Shown here: positions 24,447-35,659 of the stretch, in pieces
Layout of the letters: each line of letters begins with the position of its first letter
How positions within the stretch are numbered: position 1 is the first letter of the stretch
Assembly: GCA_009760885.1 (NCBI GenBank)
Contig: CM019692.1
Span: 60,030,426-60,094,425 of the forward strand
Direction: 5' to 3'
Source: Achatina immaculata
Lineage: Eukaryota > Mollusca > Gastropoda > Stylommatophora > Achatinidae
Length of the DNA stretch: 64,000 nucleotides
Notes under the pieces: generated by a model
Told to the model about the DNA's origin: nothing
Seen by the model: the letters and a program-made list of their open reading frames with translations, nothing else
Databases searched by the model: none
Made by a program: the position numbers and the translations under genes

Positions 24447-24880
24447 CCACAAACAGGCCACAGAAGACAGATTCTGATAACAGGCTACAGAAGACAGATT
24501 CTGATAACAGGCTACGGAAGACAGATTCTGATAACAGACTACAGAAGACAGATTCTGATAACAGACTACAGAAGACAGATTCTGATAACAGACTACAGAA
24601 GACAGATTCTGATAACAGGCTACAGAAGACAGATTCTGATAACAGGCTACAGAAGACATATTATGATAACAGCCTACAGAAGACATATTATGATAACAGA
24701 CTACAGAAGATATATTCTGATAACAGGCTACAGAAGACATATTCTGATAACAGGCTACAGAAGACATATTCTGATAACAGGCTACAGAAGACATATTCTG
24801 ATAACAAGCTACAAAAGACATATTCTGATAACAGGCTACAGAAGACATAGTCTGATAACAGGCTACAGAAAACATATTCT
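24447..24880. repeat. 27-bp minisatellite, ~16 units, two subfamilies
   Basis: The unit is AGGCTACAGAAGACAGATTC plus TGATAAC. The left half of the array has GACAGATTCTGAT; the right half has GACATATTCTGAT or GACATATTATGAT. Because 27 is divisible by three, both strands read as 9-residue repeats (RLQKTDSDN on plus, SSVACYQNM on minus). Long ORFs on both strands argue against coding. Confidence 0.95.
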
Positions 24881-25049
24881 AATATCTCTCAAAACACTAG
24901 AAAATCGGAAGCAATGATGGTTATGGACAACAGATTGTCAGAATGAAGAACGTAGATAGAACAATAACTAGTATTACTATGAAAGGAATTACATTTTTCC
25001 TATACTTCGCTATTTGCTTTGTTCCCACTGTAAAGAAATATATTTGTTA

Positions 25050-25245
25050 TACTGTAGATTTTAAAAGAAAAAGGGGCAGACCGCGTGAAACTCTGAAGAG
25101 GACATTATTAAGAGAGGCCAAATTAACAGGCATAAAATCCTTTGTTGAGGTTGAAAGACTCCCCGAAGACAGGAAAAATTGGCGAACTACTTTGCGAGCC
25201 CTATGTGACGTCTAACGGCACGGGAAGGATATAAAATATAAGATA
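25050..25245 (+). mobile_element. 5'-truncated LINE tail, family 3 copy 2
   Basis: The translation reads FKRKRGRPRETLKRTLLREA, KLTGIKSFVEVERLPEDRKN and WRTTLRALCDV, then a stop, matching 12160-12300. It is followed by ACGGCACGGGAAGGATATAA, shared with the minus-strand copy at 45665-45745. No homologous sequence precedes the FKRKRGRP segment. Confidence 0.85.
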
Positions 25246-25389
25246 AGAAGATTTTAAAGTAATCAAAATGATTTGAATCTTTCATAATCAGAAATCAAGA
25301 AAATGAACATGTTCAATAAGTGTTAAGAACTTTACGAAGAAGACAGTGGAAAAAGAAAAAGAAGACGATGATGATGAAAAAGAAGAAGA

Positions 25390-25520
25390 AGAATGAACGA
25401 ATGAGTGAGTGAATGATCTTTATTTTCGAAGGGTGAAGAATTGGGCACTCAATCCCGTCTTACATCTGCCCTTTATCACTCCTTTCTTTCTTCCCACACA
25501 CTCGATTTTAATACAAGTAC
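25390..25520 (-). mobile_element. LINE 3'UTR and tail, family 5 copy 2
   Basis: On the plus strand, GAATGAACGAATGAGTGAGT leads into TGATCTTTATTTTCGAAGGG and TGAAGAATTGGGCACTCAAT. This parallels 23726-23800 and 41595-41640. The copy is on the minus strand with a degenerate (TTCA/TTCG)n tail. Confidence 0.75.
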
Positions 25521-25921
25521 AAATTACATGAGGGAAAAACATACAAAAAAGAGTGCAGAAGTAAACTATTACATTAACAAATATAAGAGAATGAACTACG
25601 TGGTAAGAAGAAGAAGAAGAAGAAATAAGGTGTTGTAATGAGATAAATGAGAAATACAACAAACAATATGGTGGGGAACAAGTCTCTGAGCTTGTATTCA
25701 TGTGTCATCATGAGTTTGCATTCGTTCATCAGAGCAAACTATTAAAAAAAATCTTCCAGGTCCATATAATCTGCATATATAATGCTATATTCATTTGCGG
25801 ACTAATGGTGCGTCTCTCAGTGTAAACGCTTCGTTTTACGTTGCTCTATGTCAGCCTATAACAGTGGTTTTCAAGCTTGTATTCATGTCCTGCATTAGTA
25901 AAGCCAACAATAATTATTAAA

Positions 25922-26105
25922 TTAGTTGCCTTTGTCTGTCTCTCTTTGTCTGTCTCGTTCTGTCTTTCTTTCCCTTTCTCTCTTTCTCTCATTCTCTCTC
26001 TTCTCTCTCTTTCTCTCTTCTTTTCTCTCTCTTTCTCTCATTTCCTTAGCCCTCTCTTCCTTTCTCTCTCTCTCTCTATTTCTCTCACTCTTTCTCTCTC
26101 TTAGC
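25922..26105. repeat. Polypyrimidine TCTCT/TTTC tract
   Basis: Nearly pure C/T on the plus strand; ORFs on both strands are compositional. Confidence 0.9.
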
Positions 26106-26484
26106 CACACCCATACTAGTCTAGATGAGTGTAGTATAGGGCATTAAAGGAGTCCTTATGAGACCAGTATAATTATACTCATTATCTGATCTTTTGTGTG
26201 CTAGCACTCTTAGTTCTTTCTTCTCGTGTAATAGTTCACGGAGAACTCGTAATTCTGAAAGCCTGTGCAAGCAAGCACTAAGTTTTATCAGGCACTTGCT
26301 AAATTCTCTAGGAATACTTTTTTTTTTTTTGTAAAGACGACGAGTATCTTGACAAGAAGAGGGAAAAAAGGGGAAAGGAGATGAAGGTAGATGAAAGAGA
26401 CAATAAACGACAAACGTTGATGAGATATCTGACAGACGGAAGCAACAATAACGCCAGGAAACAAGAGTGATGGAAGATTTAGAC

Positions 26485-26699
26485 CAGTGGTTCTCAACTT
26501 GTATTCTGCTGACTGCCAGTGGTTTTCGGTTTATTTTCTGCTGATCCGCGACTGCGTTATAGATCTGGTATTAAGAGCCATCTATTCAATGAAAATAATT
26601 GAAAGTCCGTGGCACTTTGGTATTACGTAGTGCTAGTGGTTTGCAACTTATATGTAACTGGAAAAGTGGTCTATAGATGTAAAAAGGTAGGAACCGCTG
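26485..26699. mobile_element. hAT-like MITE (215 bp)
   Basis: The ends are CAGTGGTTCTCAACTT and, inverted, CAGCGGTTCCTACCTT (12 of 16 match), the CAGNGGTTC start typical of hAT superfamily elements. Flanking octamers ATTTAGAC (26477-26484) and ATCTAGAG (26700-26707) agree at 6 of 8 positions, consistent with an aged 8-bp target duplication. It has no transposase. A second CAGTGGTTTT word at about 26513 inside the element hints at an internal duplication of the terminus. Confidence 0.7.
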
Positions 26700-26707
26700 A
26701 TCTAGAG

Positions 26708-28200
26708 AACACTTTATGTTGTGGCTTTTTTTTTGTTTGGTGTCCCAGTTGTATTCCAGTTTATTTCCCTTTCGAAGGTGGAAGTTATTTAGCTTCTGTC
26801 TAAATCCTGCGGTTGTGGACTGCGATGTAGAGATTTATCTCTCAGGTTACATTATTGAATGAGAGATAGGGTTCTTTGTCCTCTTTTTCTTGATCGTCTG
26901 TTTTTTTTTTTTTTGGTCCTCTGTTGTATGGACACAGTTGAATATGGCTATCATAACAGAGATAGAGACGGGTTTTATCGTTACTCAGGAAGATTATGAA
27001 AATCTGTGAGAAAGTTTTCAGAGTTTTTCTTGTTCTCTACTGCGTTTCTTTCTTTTTTTCCCTCTGTTTTTTTTTCTTTCGTTTATTCTTTAGTATACAT
27101 ATACAGAGATGATTTATTTGTATAATGCTCTGTTCATAGAGATGGTTTATTTGTATAATGTTCGGTTCACTCTGTCTAGGAAACTAATCATTGCTCTCAC
27201 AACATCTGAGAACACGCACACTTAAAATACACAGGTGTATCTGCTCTCATTTGTGTTTTACTTCCGTGAGATGTGGACGAAGCTGTGGGCAATTTACTGT
27301 CCTGCGGGCCGAACGCGGTCCGCCACACCAAATCATCTGGCCTGCCGCCCCCCACAACACAAAAACCCGGCTCCCTGTGTTAACAAAAGTATTGGAACTA
27401 ACTGTTGCAATAATGAGTACTGTAACAAATGAAACGGTAGATAGATGTAATAACTATGTCATAGTCTGCTTTCTAGTTTAGGCAATTTGTTGACACCGTA
27501 TCAGAAAATGTTCAGCGTGAACTTCCTGAGATGCTATAAGGCGCAGCTTCGAAAAAGATATTGAAGTAACATACAATGAAATAATGTAAAACAAAAAACA
27601 ATGGGGGAAAGGGCAATAGTTAGTTCATGCAGAATCCTTTACCACGGAGAGCTGCGTAAACTTGTAAATAAGTTATTCTCTTTCAGCTTGGTGGTGGAGC
27701 TATGAAGTATTTTCTTTTTTTTTTTTTAATACAAGGGGTGACTGGAACACAAATATCAACGTAACTGTTTGCGTATGCACGCATGTACGTTTTCAAGCAT
27801 AAAACGACTGCAGGATTTTTGGTATTCATGAATCCGCGTTGATAAATATAAACTACTCCAGCGTCCAGCTTGGGAGCTCTTAGCGTCATGCAGACGCAAG
27901 CACAGTAAAATCACACGACGCTATCTTCGGGGACTTCTCTCAGTTCCACTATTTACGTAAAAATGGAGTCGTTGATAACCGAGGATTGGACTCTTAACCC
28001 CAGCCTGCCCACACGCCTCTTTTTTTTCTTTTCTTTTTTTTTCTACGCATTAAATGGTGAGAAACCGGAACAGTAAATGTCAGAGCTCGGCCTCAACACT
28101 CTGGGAATTATATAAACATCATCATGTTTAACTGTTTGGAAGCAGCCATGTACACATAAAATAAACCCCATCACGGGCGTTTATTCAATTCACGGAGAAA
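26708..28200. other. No gene recognised
   Basis: T-runs at 26902-26914 and 27715-27728, and a small tandem duplication near 27105-27165 (AGAGATG(A/G)TTTATTTGTATAAT). CCTGCGGGCCGAACGCGGTCCGCC at 27300-27324 is a near-palindromic GC-rich word of the kind seen inside hAT-derived repeats, but no ends were found. Confidence 0.5.
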
Positions 28201-28206
28201 TATAAG

Positions 28207-28600
28207 CTGTGTGTGTGTGTGTGTGTGTGTGTGTGCGGATGTTGGTGATTGAGTTTAGTGTATGTGTGTGTGTTTGCGGGTGTTGGTGATTGAGTTTAGT
28301 GTTTGTGTGTGTGTGTGTGTTTGCGGGTGTTGGTGATTGAGTTTAGTGTGTGTGTGTGTGTTTGCGGGTGTTGGTGATTGAGTTTAGTTTGTGTGTGTGT
28401 GTGTTTGCGGGTGTTGGTGATTGAGTTTAGTGTGTGTGTGTATGTGTTGCAGGTGTTGATATGTGGATTTCAGAGAAACGATGCTGATGTGTGGGTGAAA
28501 GAGTGTGGGTGTTGGTGTGTGGGTGTTGGTGTATGAGTACCAGTATGTGGGTGTGGTTGCATGTGTATAGGTGCTAGTGTGTAGGAGTTGGCATGAGGGT
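28207..28600. repeat. (GT)n-containing ~60-bp minisatellite
   Basis: Five units of TGCGGGTGTTGGTGATTGAG plus TTTAGT are separated by (TG)n runs of variable length. From 28480 a looser GTGTGGGTGTTGG repeat continues. The Pro/Thr/His-rich minus-strand ORFs come from this composition. Confidence 0.9.
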
Positions 28601-28974
28601 GTACTGATGGCAGGAAATGTATCATAAATGTGTGAAATAGTAAAAGAACATGGACAAAAAGGCGGGGGTGGGGGTGGGGGGAGAGAAGAAGAAGAAGAAG
28701 AATGTGAAGAGAAGGGAAAGGAAGTAATAAAAATGAAAGATGTATGTGTCGGGGAGAGGAGAGAGAGAACATAATGAACCGAAAAGGATCGATGTCGCAG
28801 TAACTGGAGAAAAAACAGTTCCAAAGTTCACAGTCAAGCTTTACTCTCTGTGGAGATTCCTGTCTTTCATCTTCATAAATCTTTATACTCCATAGCTGCA
28901 TATGCTCCATAATCTTGAGGATTTTTTAAAAAAACTTTCTACGTAGAGTCTTAGAGATTAGCTTCTCAGATCAT

Positions 28975-29330
28975 TTCATTGATCCAGTAGGTGAGTCTCA
29001 GACAGTCTAAGCCAGTAGATCAGTCTCAGACAGTCTGAGTCAGTAGGTGAGCCTCAGACAGTCTCAGTCTGTAGGTGAGTCTCAGACATTCTCAGACAGT
29101 AGATGAGTCAGAGTCCCAGATATTAGACGAGTCTCAGACAGCCTGACACAGTAGGTGAGTCTCAAGACAGTCTCACACAGTAGGTGAGTCTCAAGACAGT
29201 CTCAGCCAGTAAGTGAGCCTCAAGACAGTCTCAGTCGGTTAGGCGAAGGACAGTCTCAGACAGTTTCAGACAGTAAGTGAGTCTCAGACAGTAGGCGAGT
29301 CTCAGTCTCATACAGTCTCAGTATTTCATA
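28975..29330. repeat. ~28-bp degenerate minisatellite
   Basis: Repeats of AGTAGGTGAGTCTCAGACAG followed by TCT(C/G)AG(T/A)C occur about a dozen times, with many indels. Confidence 0.85.
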
Positions 29331-29334
29331 GTGT

Positions 29335-31240
29335 GTACGAGACTGTAATGGAGAAATGTGCTGGAGCTAAGTGTCTTATCTAGTGGAAGAGTCGGGGGGG
29401 GGGGGGGGGGGAAGAGAGAATTTTAGGATTTCAGGAGAAGGGGAAAGGGGAATTAAAGCTAGAAATTAACCGAGACTAAAACCTTTGGAATATTGATCTC
29501 TCCACAGTGTTGATCTTTGTAAAGACCTGGTAAGACCTTAAAATAAAATAATTTCTTTATTTGTAAAACTATTTTCTTCTTTCAACTACGATGGAAATCT
29601 GAAGCATATGGAGGCAGAATGAGCGGAGATGACGACGGAAGAAAACAGGAAAAGAGGAGAACAAATGAAGGGAAATTGCTGCTGAACTTTAGTTTTTTTT
29701 TTTTTAAAGCGTTCTCGAGGTAAATAAATATTGCTCCGGTAGTGACGTTGATGGAATGGCTACCCTATGGAGAAGGTCAGAGATAATGGAAACTGTTAAC
29801 AAATGCTTTGGCTGGGGGTGTTTGCATGATGGAATGTAATCTATCAGAACGTAGTTGTGACGTGGGTTGAAAGATTTGCTTTTCATTCTACGAGGCGGCT
29901 GTGCGGAGGCTGCAGTCAGAAGAATGCTGCGCTCGGGCTGTTGTGAGGCGGAATGTGGGAGTTTGGAGAGGGATGAAGCATTTCCATTTGCGATGTGTTA
30001 CATAAGGGAAACTTTTTCTACTGAGCTATGAAAAAAGAAACCTCGTGAGACCACAGAGTTTTTTTTAAAAAATCTGCTTCTCCTGCCGCTAATTGTATTG
30101 TTGAAGCTGGTGTTGTATATCCCTGTAAGTTGTGAGCTTCAGTTCTCTGGCAGCCACTGCTGCACCGAGTGTCATGAAACCTGGGTATCTACCCGGAAAG
30201 GCTGTAAGGAACAGTGGAATCCCGAAGCAGATCTTTCTGCTGGCTCCACTACTACAGGAGACACTACCCGTTACCCAGGCTCTTTGTAGGAGCCTGTAGA
30301 GAGAGCTTGGCCAGGTCTGGTACGTCATGTGATCGATGTAGCGTTGGTGTCTTCACATGTAACCTTAACAAGATAACTCGAGCGTTTGTAGTCTGTATAA
30401 GTTTCGTATTCTGGGTAAACTGGTTTTTAAAAAAAATAAAATTCCTGTATAAATTAAAAAGTGTGGCTTCTTGGTTCAACTCAGTGAGTCAGCAAGTGTG
30501 TCTCAGTGTTTCGTCCTGGATATTTGAAGATAATAAATATCATATTAATTCTTGCCAGTGCTTCTCGGAAGTTCTGCTAGCTGGGACATTTCTATTCCCA
30601 ATACATTGACCAATATACATTAAAAGCTTTGGCTCCCTCCCGTTAAATGGCAAGAGATGAGTTTAGACTGATCTCTCTGATATAAAAAACCTCGGATCAG
30701 AGCCCCTCACATTAGAACACTTGAAAGCAAAATGTTGTTCTATGTTAACAATTCACGCAGGTTTCTGTATCGTGTTAAGCAATGCCCACTGGAGTGCCAC
30801 AAAAGGTCCGCATACATGCCGCGAAAATTAGGAGGGAGTCGAGAAAAAAGAGTTTTTTTTTTTTTTGGTTTGTTTGTTTTTGCTCCATTTTCAATGATGA
30901 AATCTTCCTTGAAAAACTATGGCAATTATGAAATTCCAAGAGTTGAAAATCAGCGACAGCAAGCAATACTGGAGCACAGATTTTGTCACAAACGCTGCGT
31001 TATTTAAGAATAATGCTTAAGGCAGTCGGAGTACTCAAGCTGTGAACTCTGTGCAAGCTTAGTCCTTGGGCAAGTACGCTGTATAAATATAGGATATTGC
31101 TGATCATTGGCTCTAGCGGTACAGACGTGAAACGTTCAGTCTTGGTTTCGTTCAGTGGTTCCCCTAAAATGTATGCGCTTGGAAGGGCCCAAGGATACAT
31201 GAGGGAAATGTTGACGGCAGCAGGAGGCATCGGAATAAAG
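29335..31240. other. No gene recognised
   Basis: G-run at 29394-29411, T-runs at 29693 and 30847-30864. An ORF at 30098-30289 has several Cys (HCCTEC) but no recognisable domain, and the antisense frame is also open. No confident feature. Confidence 0.45.
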
Positions 31241-31242
31241 TA

Positions 31243-31368
31243 ATATGTATGTATATATGTATGTGTGTATGTATGTATATATGTATGTATGTGTGTATGT
31301 ATGTATGTATGTATGTATGTATGTATGTATGTATGTATGTATGTGTGTATGTATGTATGCATGTATGT
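31243..31368. repeat. (ATGT)n microsatellite
   Basis: TATG repeats with occasional TGTG and TATA interruptions. Confidence 0.95.
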
Positions 31369-31400
31369 GCTATTATATCGCGTAGAAGAAAAGAGGAGCG

Positions 31401-31437
31401 ACAGCCAGAAAAAGATTTAGAACCACTGGTCTAGTCT
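31401..31437 (-). mobile_element. hAT-like terminus (fragment)
   Basis: The minus strand starts CAGTGGTTCTAAATCTTTTT, the CAGTGGTTCT(C)AA(A) pattern of hAT-like ends. The partner end was not found; the (ATGT)n lies upstream. Confidence 0.4.
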
Positions 31438-31439
31438 AA

Positions 31440-32210
31440 CGCCAGAGATTGGATACATCTGCTCACTGAATTCGATCATAATGAAATCTATACTTATCAT
31501 AATGAAATCTATACTTGCACGAAGAAGATTTATCAGATAGTCGCCGACTTATTTCTTGTACAAATTCAAAATGACAGCGACTTAAGTGTTCATGCAGAAA
31601 TTCACATCTCCTGCCTTTATGAGGCTTTCAAAGGTGGGAACTGCTGAAGATGAGCTGGGCATATCTATCTGTCACGGAGGGCGTGCTAAACACCTGAACT
31701 TGTGGGAGGCAAGAAATCCAGAACTTCCGCGGACAAGTATGTTGTAAGTGGCCTGGGAACAAGTTTAAGCCAAGTGCGTTTTGCTCGTTTGTTTGGTAAG
31801 TCTTTATCTGACCGTACTCAAATGTACATTCCTCTAGCCGCCGATCTGCACTTAATGCTGTTTACAGTGGCACGTTTACCCCAACCCCCCTCCCCCATGG
31901 GGTCAAAGTGGATTGACGCCGTCGGGATGGATAAACAAGTTCTCATTAACACCTATGCTGACCTTTGAACTCTGTAAGTTTTGGGGAAGAGGCCCTGTTT
32001 GAGAACAATCCTGGACTTTTATGTGACTGTTTCATGATTATTTTAGTAAGTAATGGAAGCACGTGACGAGCAGGATATGCGCGACCTGCTTGTACATGCC
32101 AGTAATATAATACATCAGGACAATGTCTGCCGACAGGGCACATAGTGAGTGAATGAAGAGTAGTAAATAGCGTGTTTTACCTTGAAATAATTATGGTACA
32201 CGACAACGAC
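31440..32210. other. No gene recognised
   Basis: Unique AT-rich sequence with a direct duplication ATAATGAAATCTATACTT near 31478-31516. The ORF at 31702-31968 is not recognised. Confidence 0.45.
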
Positions 32211-32211
32211 T

Positions 32212-32345
32212 AAATCAGGCTCTAAACCATCACAATTTCAAACTCTGAGCGATCACAGTTTCAAAGTCTAAAGGATAACAACTTCAAACTTCTAAGCGAT
32301 AGCAATTTCAAACCCTGGAACGATCACTATTTCAAAACCCAACAG
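32212..32345. repeat. ~23-bp minisatellite, ~6 units
   Basis: Variants of CTCTGAGCGATCACAGTTTCAAA recur with substitutions (CTAAACCATCACAATTTCAAA, CCTGGAACGATCACTATTTC). Confidence 0.8.
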
Positions 32346-33029
32346 CAGCTTTATATTTCCAAGCGGAATAAGACAGGATTTATAGCCATCACTAAACGTG
32401 ACAGGCGAGTCTGTTTGTACTGATTGGTACTCATAGACCACGGACACGCCATCGAATCAAACCAGGGAACAGTACGAACTGCACGCAATACAAAAGCAAT
32501 AAAGGACTCCAGCAGCTGAGGCCAGTGTTTGTACAAGGAGTCAATGGATTGTCAATATGGCAGATATATGACACCTGTGCATTTTAAATACCATCAGACA
32601 TCCAAAGTAAATATTATAATTCTTTTTTTTTCATATTTACTTTCATGTTTGCAATTGCTGTCTTTTCATATTTGTGTGACAGATTATGTAATTTGTTAGA
32701 AACTGGCCACTCCTAAAAATATCTTTCGTCATTTGAAAGATAAACACACACAAAAAAATGCTTTCTACCCACATAAAAGGACAGATGGAAAAAAATGAAG
32801 TGGGATAAGAGACAAGCTAGGCTTAACTGTACGCATCTTAAGTAAAACAGATAATACTAATAACTTATAACATATCTGCGGGCGCTGGAGCGGGGGATTT
32901 GAGGAGGGGGGGGGGTTGTGTATGAACGAAATGAAAGCAAGAAAGGACCTTCAGTAACTGCTGTTTCCTTTCCAGTTTTCAAACTTGTTTGAAACAACAA
33001 CAAAAAAAAATTCGTGTACAGCAGTAATC

Positions 33030-33375
33030 GTTTTGACGGCTGCCAAAATCCTTAGCTTTGACGGCTGCCAAAATCCTAAGCTTTGACGGCTGCCTAAATC
33101 CTAAGCTTTGACGGCTGCCAAAATCCCAAGTTTTACGGCTGCCAAAATCCCAAGTTTTGACGGCTGCCAAAATCCTAAGCTTTGACGGCTGTCAAAATCC
33201 TAAGCTGTCAAGATTGCATTTTCTGACGGCTGTAAAAATCTTACGTTCTGACTGCTGCCAAGATCCCACGTTCTGACGGCTGTCAGGAACCTACATTCTG
33301 ACGGCTGCCAAGATCCCACGTTCTGACGGCTGTCAGGAACCTACATTCTGACGGCTGCCAAGAACTGGCAACACT
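33030..33375. repeat. ~25-bp minisatellite (GACGGCTGCCAA core)
   Basis: Units of TTTGACGGCTGCCAAAATCC plus TAAGC fill the left part. From 33210 the unit becomes TTCTGACGGCTG(C/T)CA(A/G), alternating GATCCCACG and GAACCTACA, so it behaves as a ~50-bp dimer. This is an array with a shift to a higher-order unit. Confidence 0.9.
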
Positions 33376-33648
33376 CACAGGAGGCCTGCTTGGAAACATT
33401 GCTGTGTGGTAATAGTCTGAAGAACAAAAGTTAAGTATCTCAGTCATGAAGGCGAAGTATAAGATGCATGACAGGCACTCTGAAATGGAACAGCTCACAT
33501 TTTCTTGTGTTTAGTCACTTTCTGACTTAGTAATTTTGAAGGAAGTAAATGTTAGCTGTTGTGGGTTTTGATGGGCAATGTTTTTCTGAACATCTCCTAC
33601 AGCTGCTTGTACCGACACTGGATTTGCAGTAATGGACCACAGTAAGTG

Positions 33649-33820
33649 TAAACGTTTTGATTTAAGTCCTAGAATTTTTACTTTAACTTCTTTAAGACTA
33701 TTGTCTTCATTTCAGACTATACCCTCATTGTTAAACAGAGGATAAACGTTTTGATTTAAGGCCTATAATTTTTACTCTACCTTCTTTAAGACTCTTGTCT
33801 TCACTTCAGACTATACCCTC
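33649..33820. repeat. 94-bp spaced direct duplication
   Basis: TAAACGTTTTGATTTAAG to TTCAGACTATACCCTC occurs at 33649-33726 and again at 33743-33820, with about 10 differences in 78 bp. Confidence 0.9.
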
Positions 33821-33829
33821 GCATAGAGT

Positions 33830-35015
33830 CACTGTCCATGTAGTGCCCACCGTGGGCACTGCTGGCGGGAATAATACTCTGCTGTCACTGCCACAATCGT
33901 CATTGTTAGACAGAAGGTAACAGAGTTTTGACATGCAGCGCACGGAACAAAACAACTAGAAGCCAGCAGTGCTCGTCTCTGTCTTCAAATGACTGGGATG
34001 TTTTCCACTTTTTCTCCCGGGTGAGAAAACAGGCCATTATGAAAAAAAAATACTAAATCTTGTTTTGACATCTTGAGACACCGATGAATACGCCATTTAC
34101 GGCATTCTCGACATTTTAAGCGTCGGCATTGTCATTTATTTAGAAAACATCGCAAATAGGATCCACATGTGAACCAGAGATCGTGTCGCCCTGATCGTCA
34201 GACAAGCCATATTTGAAAGTTGTACAACTATTTTCATATTTACGTTCTCATGGGAAAACGGGAGATAATATAAATGTTTTGGCTGAAGTAGACGGTTGGG
34301 ATAAATCCTGTATTTTGTTTTCTTAACAAATGGGGTGACCGGTGCAGATATGTTAAAAAGAAACTTAACAAATATAAGCAGCACTTACCTGCGATACAAA
34401 AGCAAACCTATGTCTTCAGTTAACAAATGAGGTTTTCTTTTCATATTTATTAATAAATCTGCCGTGTTAACTACTATTTTCCAATTATTGTCTTACTGGC
34501 TTAATTTACGCACAGACTGACTGTGTCACGTGGCTAAACTGACTCTAGAAACTGTTGAACTTGATTTAGCTCCAGTCATAGTGGAGTTTGCTTGTCACGT
34601 TGTGTAGCGTTGACATCTCGGTAACTGCCCTTGGAAGCACTCTCTGAATGCAAGAGACAGCTAACAAAGATCCAACAACTAAAACCCACGTATGGATGGA
34701 TGTAATGAGATTAGTGTAACACGCTGTAAGCAAATGCGAAGTAATATCTTTGTAATTAATGGCCTACAGAGACTGTTATTTGATTAAAATGTCCACATTA
34801 GAATCTACCTGTAAAATGTAAAAACAAGGCATATTTGTGCAGAGTACAACAACTGTATCTTTTTTATCATCTGTATTTTGAGATTTGATTTCTAGTTTCC
34901 TTCTCCAATGGCGCACAGCTACAATGCAAAGTGACATTTTCATGACATATGACATTTTGACACGTGACACCGAGTTTTAATGCACATCAAGGTAAAGTTT
35001 ACCAAGAGATTCTTC
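33830..35015. other. No gene recognised
   Basis: Unique sequence without a recognisable ORF. GTGCCCACCGTGGGCAC at 33842-33858 is a perfect 8-bp hairpin stem with a 1-nt loop. Confidence 0.45.
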
Positions 35016-35020
35016 AACCA

Positions 35021-35560
35021 GATTATAGTGATTACTCAGAGTATGTACCACATTGTGCTACCTTCCATCTAGAAGATTATAGTGATTACTCAAAGTATGT
35101 ACCACATTGTGCTACTCTCCATCTAGAAGATTACAGTGATTACGCAGAGTATGTACCACCTTGTGCTACTCTCCATCTAGAAGATTATAGTGATTACTCA
35201 GAGTATGGACCACATTGTGCTACTCTCCATCTAGAAGATTATAGTGATTACTCAGAGTATGGACCACCTTGTGCTACTCTCCATCTAGAAGATTATAGTG
35301 ATTACGCAGAGTATGAACCACCTTGTGCTACCCTCGATCTAAAAGATTACAGCGATTGTGGAGAGCATGGACCACCTTGTGCTGCCCTAGTCTCAAAGAT
35401 TACAATGATTATGGATAATATGGACCATATCGTGACATCCCTAAATCTCAAAGATTACAGTGATTATGCAGAGTATGGACCACCTCGTGATAACCTTAAA
35501 TCTCGAAGATAATTCGATTACGGAGAGTGCAGAGAACCTTGTCCTACCCTGAAGATCTAC
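35021..35560 (+). repeat. 54-bp minisatellite, ~10 units, open as a DYSDYSEY repeat
   Basis: Exact 54-bp spacing of GATTATAGTGATTACTCAGA starts at 35021, 35075, 35129, 35183, 35237, 35291 and 35345. Later units decay. The plus frame is open for 182 codons (34964-35512) and reads an 18-residue acidic, Tyr-rich repeat (DYSDYSEYVPHCATLHLE). Between units most changes alter the residue (S/A, E/K, V/G/E, H/P) and few are silent, so there is no clear protein-level selection. Frame is lost around unit 8. I call it a minisatellite; a secreted repeat protein is the alternative. Confidence 0.8.
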
Positions 35561-35640
35561 CTCGCTCCAATGAGAAAACTGTGATTACTCTCTCCTTTTG
35601 TGTTGTTATGAAGTAGTATGTATAATTATTTTATGTTAAT

Positions 35641-35659
35641 CTTCTTCTTCTTCTTCTAT
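35641..35659. repeat. (CTT)n, tail of retroelement copy B
   Basis: Lies at the same end of the element as the (ACAAG)n tail of copy C and reads (AAG)n in the element's orientation. Confidence 0.7.

Noticed and set aside
24207..24917. Long repeat-protein ORFs on both strands (SSVACYQN and RLQKTDSDN types)
   Set aside because: A 27-bp stop-free unit opens frames on both strands automatically, and some listed starts are GTG or TTG rather than ATG.
30098..30289. Cys-containing ORF as a small secreted peptide
   Set aside because: No signal peptide or recognised Cys pattern, the antisense frame is open over the same region, and no other support.
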